From UBA7803 sp041608775 (GTDB taxonomy: Bacteria > Pseudomonadota > Gammaproteobacteria > Pseudomonadales > Azotimanducaceae), in contig JBFISC010000146.1 in NCBI GenBank assembly GCA_041608775.1, positions 1 through 9,072 on the forward strand: a stretch of DNA of 9,072 nucleotides, read 5' to 3'. The notes under the pieces are model-generated. The model ran no database searches, was not told where the DNA came from, and was given only the letters and a program-made list of their open reading frames with translations. Below are positions 1 through 6,293 of this stretch, piece by piece (within the stretch, counting starts at the first letter, position 1; every line of letters begins with the position of its first letter). The translations under genes and the position numbers were made by a program.

Positions 1-980
1 CACGCCAGCGGGTGCCCCGAGTAGGTGTAGCCGTGAGGGAACTCGACCATGTATTCCGGACCGCCATGGTCGATGAAGGTCTGGTAGATGTCCTCCCGCA
101 CCACTACCGCGCCCATGGGCACCGTGCCGTTGGTCATCTGCTTGGCGAAGTTGGCGATGTCCGGGGTCACCCCGAAAAAGTCCGCCCCGGTACGCGCACC
201 GCACCGGCCGAACCCGGTTATCACCTCGTCGAAGATCAGCAGGATGTCGTGCGCGTCGCAGATCGCCCGGAGCCGCTGCAGATAGCCCTTCGGCGGCGGG
301 ATCACGCCGGCGGATCCGGAGAACGGCTCGACGATCACCGCTGCGATGTTCGAGGCATCGTGCAGCGCCACCAGCGCCTCGAGCTCATCGGCGAGATGTG
401 CCCCGTGCTCGGGCTGACCGCGAGAGAACGTGTTCTCCGGCAGCAGCGTGTGCGACAGGTGATCGGTCTCCAGGGTGCTGCCGAACAGCTTCCGGTTGGG
501 GCCGATGCCACCCACCGAGATGCCGCCGAAGTTCACGCCGTGGTACCCCTTGGCCCGACCGATCAGCCGCGTCTTGCCCGGCTGGCCGCGCTGCCGCCAG
601 TAGGCTCGGGCGATCTTCAGCGAAGTATCGGCGGCCTCCGATCCGGAATTGACGAAAAACACCTTGTCGAGGCCGTCGGGGGTGAGCTCGCGGATGCGGC
701 CGGCAAGCTCGAACGCCTTCGGATGCCCGAACTGAAACGCGGGCGCGTAGTCGAGCTCCCGGGCCTGGGAGGCAATGGCGTCGGCGATCTCGCTGCGGTT
801 GTGGCCAGCGCCGCAACACCACAAGCCGGAGAGCCCGTCGAGGATCCGGCGGCCATCCGGGGTGATGTAGTGCACGCCGTCCGCCGCCGAGATCAGCCGC
901 GGGTTGGCCTTGAACTCCCGATTGCCGGTAAACGGCATCCAGTAGCTGTCCAGATCGATCGGGGTAGCCGGGCTAGCCAT
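1..980 (-). CDS. bauA: Omega-amino acid:pyruvate aminotransferase (beta-alanine:pyruvate transaminase type), 3' end outside the window
   Basis: A class III, fold-type I PLP-dependent aminotransferase, expected in the cytoplasm to move the amino group of beta-alanine or another omega-amino acid or amine to pyruvate. The visible 326 residues begin with a WMPF segment (residues 14-17). They carry the SGLWCCGAGH motif (51-60), the cofactor-binding GSEAAD loop (113-118), RAKGYHG (142-148), the FDEV strand with the pyridine-nitrogen aspartate D251, and FAKQMTNG with the probable Schiff-base lysine K280. The stretch NIAAVIVEP (211-219) and the overall pattern match Pseudomonas BauA closely from memory. 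Family members run about 440-450 residues, so roughly 115 C-terminal residues are missing. The ATG at 978-980 is preceded by AAGGAG (987-992) at good spacing. It is divergent from the MFS gene. The exact amine substrate cannot be read from the sequence; taurine or polyamine-derived substrates remain possible. Confidence 0.9.
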   Translation of the reverse strand, partial: MASPATPIDLDSYWMPFTGNREFKANPRLISAADGVHYITPDGRRILDGLSGLWCCGAGHNRSEIADAIASQARELDYAPAFQFGHPKAFELAGRIRELTPDGLDKVFFVNSGSEAADTSLKIARAYWRQRGQPGKTRLIGRAKGYHGVNFGGISVGGIGPNRKLFGSTLETDHLSHTLLPENTFSRGQPEHGAHLADELEALVALHDASNIAAVIVEPFSGSAGVIPPPKGYLQRLRAICDAHDILLIFDEVITGFGRCGARTGADFFGVTPDIANFAKQMTNGTVPMGAVVVREDIYQTFIDHGGPEYMVEFPHGYTYSGHPLA

Positions 981-1019
981 GTTCATCTCCTTCGACCGCG
1001 GCGGCTGCAGCGTGGCCGC

Positions 1020-1025
1020 ATTGTA
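1020..1025 (-). promoter_or_regulatory. Candidate -10 element for the transaminase gene
   Basis: TACAAT, read on the minus strand, lies 39 bp upstream of the transaminase ATG and matches the sigma-70 -10 consensus at five of six bases. I see no convincing -35 hexamer at 16-18 bp spacing, so this is tentative. It mirrors a TACAAT on the plus strand at 1096-1101, in front of the divergent MFS gene. Confidence 0.4.
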
Positions 1026-1095
1026 CGAGGAGATTCGGTCGGGAGCGACGGCCGCCGCCCGTTCGGCCGCGCCCCAGACGGTGCCGTAACTCGCG

Positions 1096-1101
1096 TACAA
1101 T
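1096..1101 (+). promoter_or_regulatory. Candidate -10 element for the MFS transporter gene
   Basis: TACAAT lies 36 bp upstream of the TTG start of the MFS gene. The -35 region is poor (CCC/CAG-rich), so the promoter may need an activator or may not be real. The octamer CGTACAAT (1094-1101) is repeated in inverted orientation at 1020-1027. Confidence 0.4.
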
Positions 1102-1120
1102 CACCGGACTGGAAACCTCG

Positions 1121-1129
1121 AGGGGGAGG
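1121..1129 (+). promoter_or_regulatory. Strong Shine-Dalgarno site that sets a TTG start
   Basis: AGGGGGAGG ends 8 nt before TTG 1138. An in-frame TAA at 1087-1089 rules out any longer reading, and the first in-frame ATG falls at residue 96, inside the transmembrane region. The TTG is therefore the best-supported initiation codon. Confidence 0.75.
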
Positions 1130-1137
1130 CAACCGTT

Positions 1138-2445
1138 TTGGCGCAATCCAACGATCCGGGCGTGTTCAGCCCTGCGGCACGCCAGTACGCGCTCGGCGTG
1201 CTCGTCGTGGTCTACACGTTCAATTTCATCGACCGGCAGATCCTGTCGATCCTGATCGAGCCCATCAAGGCCGACCTGGGTCTCTCCGACGGGCAGCTCG
1301 GCCTGCTGGCCGGGTTCGCCTTCGCCGCCTTCTACGCAACCCTCGGCGTGCCCATCGCCCGCTACGCGGATCGCAGCAACCGGCGCAACCTGATTTCACT
1401 GGCGCTGGCGATCTGGAGCGGCATGACCGCGCTGTCCGGCCTCGCCCAGAATTTCTGGCACCTGCTCATCGCCCGCATCGGCGTGGGCGTGGGCGAAGCC
1501 GGCTGCAGCCCGCCGGCGCACTCGATGCTGGCGGACTACTTTCCCGCCAACAAGCGCTCCACGGCGCTCGGCATCTACTCCCTGGGCATTCCTGTCGGCA
1601 TCATGTTCGGCTTCTTCGCCGGCGGCTGGATCAACGAGTTCTTCGGCTGGCGCAACGCGTTCTTCGTGGTCGGCATCCCCGGCCTGCTGCTCGCCATCGT
1701 GGTGCGCTTCACGGTTCGCGAACCGACCCGGGGCATGTCGGAAGGCCGCGCCACGACCGGCGTTCAGCCCAGCGTGGTCGAGACCTTCCGCTACCTGTGG
1801 AAGAAGCAGTCGTTCCGCCACCTGGCCTTCGGCGGCGCCCTCACCGCCTTCGTCGGCTACAGCCTGGTCAGCTGGGTTCCAGCGTTCCTGATCCGTTCCC
1901 ACGGCATGGGGACCGGGGAGGCCGGCACCTATCTCGGCCTGATTCTGGGCATTCCCGGCGGCATTGGCATCGCCTACGGCGGTTACCTCGCCGACTACTT
2001 CGGCGCCCGCGACACCCGCTGGTTCCTGTGGATCGTCAGCGTCGCGCTGCTGGTCGGGGTGCCCTTCGGGGTTGGGGTGTTTCTCGCCGTGAGCCCCTAC
2101 CTGGCCCTCGCGCTGCTGGTGCTGCCGGTGGCGCTCGGCAACTTCTACCAGGCGACCACCTTCGCCCAGACCCAGGGACTGGTAACGCTGCGGATGCGCT
2201 CCGTGGCCGCCGCTGTGCTCCTGTTCATTCTCAACATCATCGGCCTCGGTCTCGGCCCGTCTGTCACCGGTTTTCTCAGCGACCAGCTGCGGCCCCAGTT
2301 CGGTGACGAGTCGCTGCGCTGGGCGCTGCTCATCGTCGGGCTGGTGAACGTCTGGGCCGCCTACCACTACTACGTCGCGGGCAAGTACCTGAAGCAGGAC
2401 CTGGAGACCACCGTGCGCGACGAGGAGGCCCTGGCGGCGGCCTGA
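1138..2445 (+). CDS. MFS transporter, spinster (Spns)-like family
   Basis: A 435-residue inner-membrane carrier of the major facilitator superfamily, with the length and about 12 hydrophobic segments usual for the family. TM1 contains the NFIDRQ segment (29-34). The cytoplasmic loop between TM2 and TM3 holds motif A in the form GVPIARYADRSNRR (70-83). TM4 carries RIGVGVGEAG (113-122) followed by SPPAHSMLADYFP, which is typical of bacterial spinster-type transporters. The two halves are joined by a loop around residues 190-215. A TTG start is chosen because of the strong ribosome site just upstream. Bacterial members of this group have few characterised substrates. Divergence from the omega-transaminase suggests an amine or amino/organic acid substrate, but that is inference only. 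The gene ends convergently against the solA-like gene, 46 bp away. Confidence 0.88.
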   Translation: MAQSNDPGVFSPAARQYALGVLVVVYTFNFIDRQILSILIEPIKADLGLSDGQLGLLAGFAFAAFYATLGVPIARYADRSNRRNLISLALAIWSGMTALSGLAQNFWHLLIARIGVGVGEAGCSPPAHSMLADYFPANKRSTALGIYSLGIPVGIMFGFFAGGWINEFFGWRNAFFVVGIPGLLLAIVVRFTVREPTRGMSEGRATTGVQPSVVETFRYLWKKQSFRHLAFGGALTAFVGYSLVSWVPAFLIRSHGMGTGEAGTYLGLILGIPGGIGIAYGGYLADYFGARDTRWFLWIVSVALLVGVPFGVGVFLAVSPYLALALLVLPVALGNFYQATTFAQTQGLVTLRMRSVAAAVLLFILNIIGLGLGPSVTGFLSDQLRPQFGDESLRWALLIVGLVNVWAAYHYYVAGKYLKQDLETTVRDEEALAAA

Positions 2446-2472
2446 GCGCGATCAGGGCACGAGCCTCGCCAC

Positions 2473-2499
2473 CAAAGCAAAACCGGCCGCCTCAGCGGC
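2473..2499 (-). terminator. Rho-independent terminator of the solA-like gene
   Basis: Read on the minus strand, GCCGC-TGAG-GCGGC forms a 5-bp GC stem with a 4-nt loop (2486-2499). It is followed by CCGG and the T-rich tract TTTTGCTTT (2473-2481). The TGA stop codon of the oxidase (2492-2494) forms most of the loop. The plus-strand MFS transcript would form the same stem but lacks a following U tract, so the terminator looks one-directional. Confidence 0.6.
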
Positions 2500-3616
2500 A
2501 CTTCAGAAAGCCGACGGGCAACGCCGTCCGGCCCTCCAGCGCCAGATCCGCCAGAGCCTCCCCGATCACTGGGGCGAACTTGAACCCGTGGCCGCTGAAA
2601 CCGCAGCCGAACACCACCCGCCCCGACGCCGGATGTCGGTCTATCACGAAATGCCCGTCCGGCGTGCTGGTGTACAGGCAGACGTGGGTCGCTCGGGGCG
2701 GTCCGGTCAGGTCCGGCAGGAACGGAGCCAGCGCGCGCCGCAGCGCCTCGAACTCCGACGCCTCCGGCGCGCGTCGCTCCGCGTCCGGATCCGCCGGCTC
2801 ACCCGGGGCGTGGTGAGCCACCTTCACCCCGGCCCGGTCACCGATGCCGTCAGGTAGCGCAGGGAATCCATAGAACAGCCCGGGCGCATCCGGCCGCTGC
2901 ACGGCCCAGCAGGCGCCCTGGCCCTGGCCGCGGCCAGGCGGCACCCAGAACAGCAGCTGACGGGTTACCTGCAGCGAGCAGTCGAGCCCCGCGAGCAGGC
3001 GCGCGCTCCAGCTGCCCGCCGTGATCACCAGCGCCCCCGACCGGTAGCGGGAACGATCGGTGGTGACCGCCACGCCGTCGTGGTCGGCGCGCCAGCCCGT
3101 GACCCGCTCGCCGGTAGCAAGCACGGCACCGCGGGACCTGGCGCGACCCAGTTGCGCCGCCACTGCGTGCTCGCAGAGCAGATACCCGGCATCCGGCTCG
3201 AACAGGGCCTGGTAACCCTCGGGACAACGCAGCGAAGGACAGCACTCACCGAGGGCGGTCGCGTCCAGCTCCTCGAGGACCAGGTCGTGGGCCGCCGCAG
3301 AGCGCCGTGAGCCGGCCAGCAGCGGCGCCTGTGGTTCTCCGACATAGGCAATGCCGGTACGAAACAGCAGCGCTGCACCAGTGTCCGTTTCCAGCTCCTG
3401 CCAGCCCTGGTAGGCGCGTTCCAGCAGCGGCACGTAGTCCGGGTGCTCGAAGTAGGCTTTCCGGATCAGCCGGGAGTCGCCACCACTCGAGCCGTGGCCA
3501 TGGGGGCTCTCGAAGGGGTCGATACCGAGCACCCGGGCGCCGCGGCGGGCCAGATGATCCAGCGCGGCCGATCCCATGGCGCCGATTCCGGCGACGATGA
3601 CGTCGTAGTCGTTCAC
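2492..3616 (-). CDS. solA: N-methyl-L-tryptophan oxidase / monomeric sarcosine oxidase-like flavoenzyme
   Basis: A FAD-dependent amine oxidase of the MSOX/MTOX family. These enzymes oxidatively demethylate N-methyl amino acids to the amino acid, formaldehyde and H2O2. From the GTG at 3614-3616 the protein has 374 residues, close to E. coli SolA (372). It starts directly with the dinucleotide-binding strand: DVIVAGIGAMG (5-15), and D33 ends beta-2. HGSSGGDSR (41-49) is the family's FAD-contact loop. K265 in GVKVAHH corresponds to the oxygen-activating lysine of MSOX. C313 in HVCLYTSTPDGHF (311-323) is the expected covalent 8-alpha-S-cysteinyl FAD site. GFSGHGFKFAP (339-349) is the conserved C-terminal loop. 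The reading frame stays open to 3757, but that extension translates a tandem repeat and precedes the fold, so GTG 3616 is preferred despite only a weak GGGTGG ribosome site. Sarcosine, N-methyltryptophan and other secondary amines cannot be told apart here. Confidence 0.87.
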   Translation of the reverse strand: MNDYDVIVAGIGAMGSAALDHLARRGARVLGIDPFESPHGHGSSGGDSRLIRKAYFEHPDYVPLLERAYQGWQELETDTGAALLFRTGIAYVGEPQAPLLAGSRRSAAAHDLVLEELDATALGECCPSLRCPEGYQALFEPDAGYLLCEHAVAAQLGRARSRGAVLATGERVTGWRADHDGVAVTTDRSRYRSGALVITAGSWSARLLAGLDCSLQVTRQLLFWVPPGRGQGQGACWAVQRPDAPGLFYGFPALPDGIGDRAGVKVAHHAPGEPADPDAERRAPEASEFEALRRALAPFLPDLTGPPRATHVCLYTSTPDGHFVIDRHPASGRVVFGCGFSGHGFKFAPVIGEALADLALEGRTALPVGFLKCR

Positions 3617-3694
3617 CCGCCCACCCTGCGCAACTGGCGCCACCCTGCCCCGGCCGCCACTGGGCGTCAAGCTGGTAGTGCGGGCGCCGCGACA

Positions 3695-3746
3695 CGTGAG
3701 CGACGCCCGTGAGCGACGCGCGTAGGCGACGCGCGTAAGCGATTCC
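3695..3746. repeat. Four 13-bp tandem direct repeats in the solA/symporter intergenic region
   Basis: Units are 3695-3707 CGTGAGCGACGCC, 3708-3720 CGTGAGCGACGCG, 3721-3733 CGTAGGCGACGCG and 3734-3746 CGTAAGCGATTCC. Units 1 and 2 differ at one position, 2 and 3 at two, and 2 and 4 at four. The junctions 2/3 and 3/4 create the perfect palindrome ACGCGCGT (3716-3723 and 3729-3736). The array ends 10 bp before the predicted -35 of the symporter gene and lies upstream of the solA start, so it could be an operator. Replication slippage is the alternative. Confidence 0.85.
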
Positions 3747-3756
3747 GCCTGCGCCA

Positions 3757-3785
3757 TTCAAATCGGCGTCGTCGTTGCGTATTCT
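3757..3785 (+). promoter_or_regulatory. Predicted sigma-70 promoter of the symporter operon
   Basis: TTCAAA (3757-3762, four of six matches to TTGACA), a 17-bp spacer, then TATTCT (3780-3785, four of six matches to TATAAT). Transcription would begin near 3792, giving a leader of about 50 nt that contains an 18-bp palindrome. Recognised by eye only. Confidence 0.45.
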
Positions 3786-3796
3786 GCCGCTCCGAG

Positions 3797-3814
3797 AGAC
3801 CCGGGCCCGGGTCT
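3797..3814. promoter_or_regulatory. Perfect 18-bp palindrome in the symporter leader (candidate operator or hairpin)
   Basis: AGACCCGGGCCCGGGTCT is identical to its own reverse complement over all 18 bases. It starts a few bases after the predicted transcription start and ends 26 bp before the ATG at 3841. The symmetry would suit a dimeric repressor site overlapping the early transcribed region. As RNA it could pair only with a small central loop opened. No regulator gene is present in the window. Confidence 0.5.
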
Positions 3815-3840
3815 GCCATCCAGCCAGCGGCGAGGAGCGC

Positions 3841-5202
3841 ATGGCAACAACCGCGACCTGGAGCACGCGTCTGTCATTCCTGCTGGCCGCCGTCGGCGCT
3901 GCCGTCGGGCTCGGCAACATCTGGAAGTTCCCGTACATGACCGGCACCAGCGGCGGCGCTGCCTTCGTCGGCATCTACCTCGTCTGCGTCGTGCTCATCG
4001 CGATTCCCATCCTCATCGCCGAGCTGATGCTCGGCCGCCGTGGCCGGGCCAGCCCGCCGACGGCGGTCGCCCGGGTTGCCGACGAGTCCGGCCGAAACCG
4101 CGGCTGGAGCATGGTGGGCTGGCTAGGCGCCGGCGCCGGCTTCATGATCGTCAGCTTCTACAGCGTGATCGCCGGCTGGGCCGTCGCCTATGCCGTGAAC
4201 GCCGCGACGGGCACCCTGAACGGCCTCGACGGGGTCGCTTCCGCCTCTCTCTTCGACGGCCTGCTTGCGGCCCCGCTGACCCTGACTTTCTGGCACAGCC
4301 TGTTCATGGCAGCCACCGTGCTGATCGTCTCCCGAGGGCTGCACCGCGGCATCGAGGCGGCCGTCCAGCTGCTGATGCCGGCGCTGTTCGTGATGCTGCT
4401 GCTGATGGTGGGCTATGCGGCGGTGGCCGGAGACTTCGCCGCCGGTTGGGCGTTCCTGTTCCAGTTCGAGCTCGCCGCGCTGGACGGCGGCGTGGTACTG
4501 AGCGCCATCGGGCAGGCGTTCTTCAGCATCGGCGTCTCCATGGGGCTGATGATGATGTACGGCGCGTACCTGCCCGGCGACCAGCCGATCCCGCGCTCGT
4601 CGGTGATCATCGCCCTCGCCGACACCGGCGTCGCCCTGCTCGCGGGCCTGGCGATCTTCCCGCTGGTTTTCGCTCACGGCCTGGATCCGGCGGAAGGACC
4701 CGGCCTGATCTTCGTCACCCTGCCGATCGCATTCGGCAACATGCCTCTGGGCGCTTTGTTCGGCGCGCTGTTCTTCGTGCTGCTGGTGTTCGCGGCCATC
4801 ACATCCGCCATCGCCCTGCTGCAGCCGATGGTCGCCCGGGTGCAGGAACTGCCAGGCCTCAACCACCATGGCGCGACCCTGCTGGTCGGTTTCGCCGCCT
4901 GGCTGCTCGGGCTTGCGAGCGTGCTCAGCTTCAACCTCTGGGCGGACGTTGCCCCGCTCGGCTGGTTGCCGGGGTTCGCGGAGCGGACGCCCTACGACGT
5001 CATCGACTACCTCACCGCCAACGTGATGATGCCGTTGGGCGGCATGCTGATTGCGCTGTTCGTTGGCTGGCTCGTGAGCCGCCGTGTGCTCGAAGAGGAA
5101 TTCGCCGGCATGACGCCGTGGCTGTTTCAGCTCTGGCGGTTTGCCGCGCGGGTGATCGCCCCGCTCGGGATCCTGCTGGTGTTTCTGGCCAACGTGACGT
5201 GA
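3841..5202 (+). CDS. Neurotransmitter:sodium symporter (NSS/SNF) family transporter
   Basis: A 453-residue inner-membrane Na+-coupled symporter of the LeuT fold, probably importing an amino acid or related compound. TM1 carries AVGLGNIWKFP (21-31), the unwound substrate and Na+ site of LeuT, with N26 matching the Na1 ligand. GG (38-39) and E61 in AELMLGRRG also match LeuT positions. A later helix holds FFSIGVSMGLMMMYGAYLP (TM6 region), and AITSAIALLQPMV is the TM8 region with the Thr-Ser pair of the Na2 site. I count about 11 hydrophobic segments, the usual number for bacterial NSS proteins. ATG 3841 follows GCGAGGAG at good spacing; an open extension to a TTG at 3775 has no support. It is divergent from the solA-like gene and is followed 8 bp later by a YdjM-family gene. 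The substrate is not readable; an N-methyl amino acid is a guess from context. Confidence 0.9.
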   Translation: MATTATWSTRLSFLLAAVGAAVGLGNIWKFPYMTGTSGGAAFVGIYLVCVVLIAIPILIAELMLGRRGRASPPTAVARVADESGRNRGWSMVGWLGAGAGFMIVSFYSVIAGWAVAYAVNAATGTLNGLDGVASASLFDGLLAAPLTLTFWHSLFMAATVLIVSRGLHRGIEAAVQLLMPALFVMLLLMVGYAAVAGDFAAGWAFLFQFELAALDGGVVLSAIGQAFFSIGVSMGLMMMYGAYLPGDQPIPRSSVIIALADTGVALLAGLAIFPLVFAHGLDPAEGPGLIFVTLPIAFGNMPLGALFGALFFVLLVFAAITSAIALLQPMVARVQELPGLNHHGATLLVGFAAWLLGLASVLSFNLWADVAPLGWLPGFAERTPYDVIDYLTANVMMPLGGMLIALFVGWLVSRRVLEEEFAGMTPWLFQLWRFAARVIAPLGILLVFLANVT

Positions 5203-5210
5203 GGTAGGTC

Positions 5211-6284
5211 ATGGATCCTTTCTCGCAGGCGGCGCTGGGCGCCGTGGTCGGCCAGGCGGCGGGGCATCGGCGCCTCGGCTATCGGGCCGCCGCAATCGGG
5301 GCGGTGGCCGGCGCCCTGCCCGACATCGACGTCCTGTTCGCCGTTGGCGGCGACTACTTCGATCAGCTCGTGAGCCATCGCGGCATCACCCACTCGCTGT
5401 TCTTCGCCCCGGTGGTCGGACCGCCGCTGGCGTTTCTGGTGTGGCATTTCGAGAGCCGCCGCGAGCGGGCTGCCAGCGCCCCGCCGCCCACTTCCCGCAG
5501 CCGTCTCGGCGCCTGGACGCTGGTGGTCACGCTGGCGCTGCTGTCGCACCCGCTGCTCGACTACCTCACGCCGTACGGGACCCAGCTGCTGCTGCCATTC
5601 ACGGACGCGCGCTTCGCCGTCAACGCCATGCCGATCATCGATCCCGTCTACACCCTGATGCTCGGGCTCGGTCTGCTCGCCGCCGCCCGGCTGTGGCGCG
5701 ACCGCGCGCCCCAGGTGGCGGTGGCAACCCTGCTGCTGTCCTGCGGCTATCTGGGCTACGGCTACTACCTCAACGGCGCTGCGGAACGAGAGGCCGAGCG
5801 CCAGCTGCTCGCTGCCGGCGTCGACGAGGCACGCGTCGCCGCATTTCCAACGATTCTCCAGGTGCACTATCGCCGCGTGGTGGCCCGCACCGCGGATCGG
5901 GACAGGGTCGGCTTCATCTCCATGTGGCGTCCCTGCGAGATCAGCTGGACCGAAGCGCCGCGGGCTGCCGCCGGCAGCATGCCGGTGCAGGTGTTTCTCG
6001 CGACCCGCGAGGGGCGGATCTTCGACTGGTTCACCATGGGCTGGGCCCGCTACCGCGTCGACGCCGGCGCCGGCGGCCTGGCGGTGCGCGCCACCGATCT
6101 GCGCTACGGCTTCACCGAGGACCCCGACCGCAGCATCTTCAATGCCAGCGCCGCCATCGATCTGGCAGGTCGGCTGGTCGGCCCGGTGCGTGCCGGACGC
6201 GACGCAGCCGACGCCACGGGACGACGGCTGGCAGTGCTGTTCGAGGAGACCTACGCGCCAGCGTGCCGGCTGGTGCAACGCTGA
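5211..6284 (+). CDS. YdjM-family (PF04307-like) membrane-bound predicted metal-dependent hydrolase
   Basis: A 357-residue inner-membrane protein with the hallmarks of the YdjM / DUF457 group: an N-terminal DPFSQAALGAVVGQAAG segment, LPDID (36-40), HRGITHSL (56-63) and SHPLLDYLTPYGTQLLLPF (112-130). The His and Asp residues of these motifs are the proposed metal ligands. About four hydrophobic segments occupy the first 200 residues. A soluble region of roughly 160 residues follows, rich in charged residues, whose role I do not recognise. E. coli YdjM is much shorter (about 196 residues), but longer relatives with such a tail exist in proteobacteria. The ATG has GAGGTAGG (5201-5208) upstream, overlapping the symporter stop codon, so translation is probably coupled and the two genes share a transcript. 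Enzymatic activity and substrate are unproven for the family. Confidence 0.8.
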   Translation: MDPFSQAALGAVVGQAAGHRRLGYRAAAIGAVAGALPDIDVLFAVGGDYFDQLVSHRGITHSLFFAPVVGPPLAFLVWHFESRRERAASAPPPTSRSRLGAWTLVVTLALLSHPLLDYLTPYGTQLLLPFTDARFAVNAMPIIDPVYTLMLGLGLLAAARLWRDRAPQVAVATLLLSCGYLGYGYYLNGAAEREAERQLLAAGVDEARVAAFPTILQVHYRRVVARTADRDRVGFISMWRPCEISWTEAPRAAAGSMPVQVFLATREGRIFDWFTMGWARYRVDAGAGGLAVRATDLRYGFTEDPDRSIFNASAAIDLAGRLVGPVRAGRDAADATGRRLAVLFEETYAPACRLVQR

Positions 6285-6293
6285 CGGCGTCAG
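6281..6293. repeat. Short palindrome across two convergent stop codons
   Basis: CTGAC-GGC-GTCAG places the TGA of the YdjM-like gene (6282-6284) and the TGA of the EAL gene on the opposite strand (6290-6292) in the two arms of a perfect 5-bp inverted repeat with a 3-nt centre. The genes are 5 bp apart. There is no T tract on either side, so I do not call it an intrinsic terminator. Confidence 0.5.

Noticed and set aside
12..2306. A 764-codon open frame on the plus strand
   Set aside because: It runs antisense through the transaminase gene and then out of frame through the MFS gene. Its translation is low-complexity Arg/Gly/Pro/Ala sequence with no domain, as expected for a shadow frame in GC-rich DNA.
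3695..3746. CRISPR array or replication iterons
   Set aside because: The units are contiguous 13-mers without spacers, and no cas or replication initiator gene is present.
3617..3757. 47-residue N-terminal extension of the oxidase
   Set aside because: It would translate the 13-bp tandem repeats into Arg/Ser-rich sequence ahead of a fold that normally begins at the DVIVAGIGAMG strand. The shorter form fits the family length.
5127..6278. A 383-codon open frame antisense to the YdjM-like gene
   Set aside because: It is a shadow of a gene with conserved LPDID, HRGITHS and HPLLD motifs and has no domain of its own.
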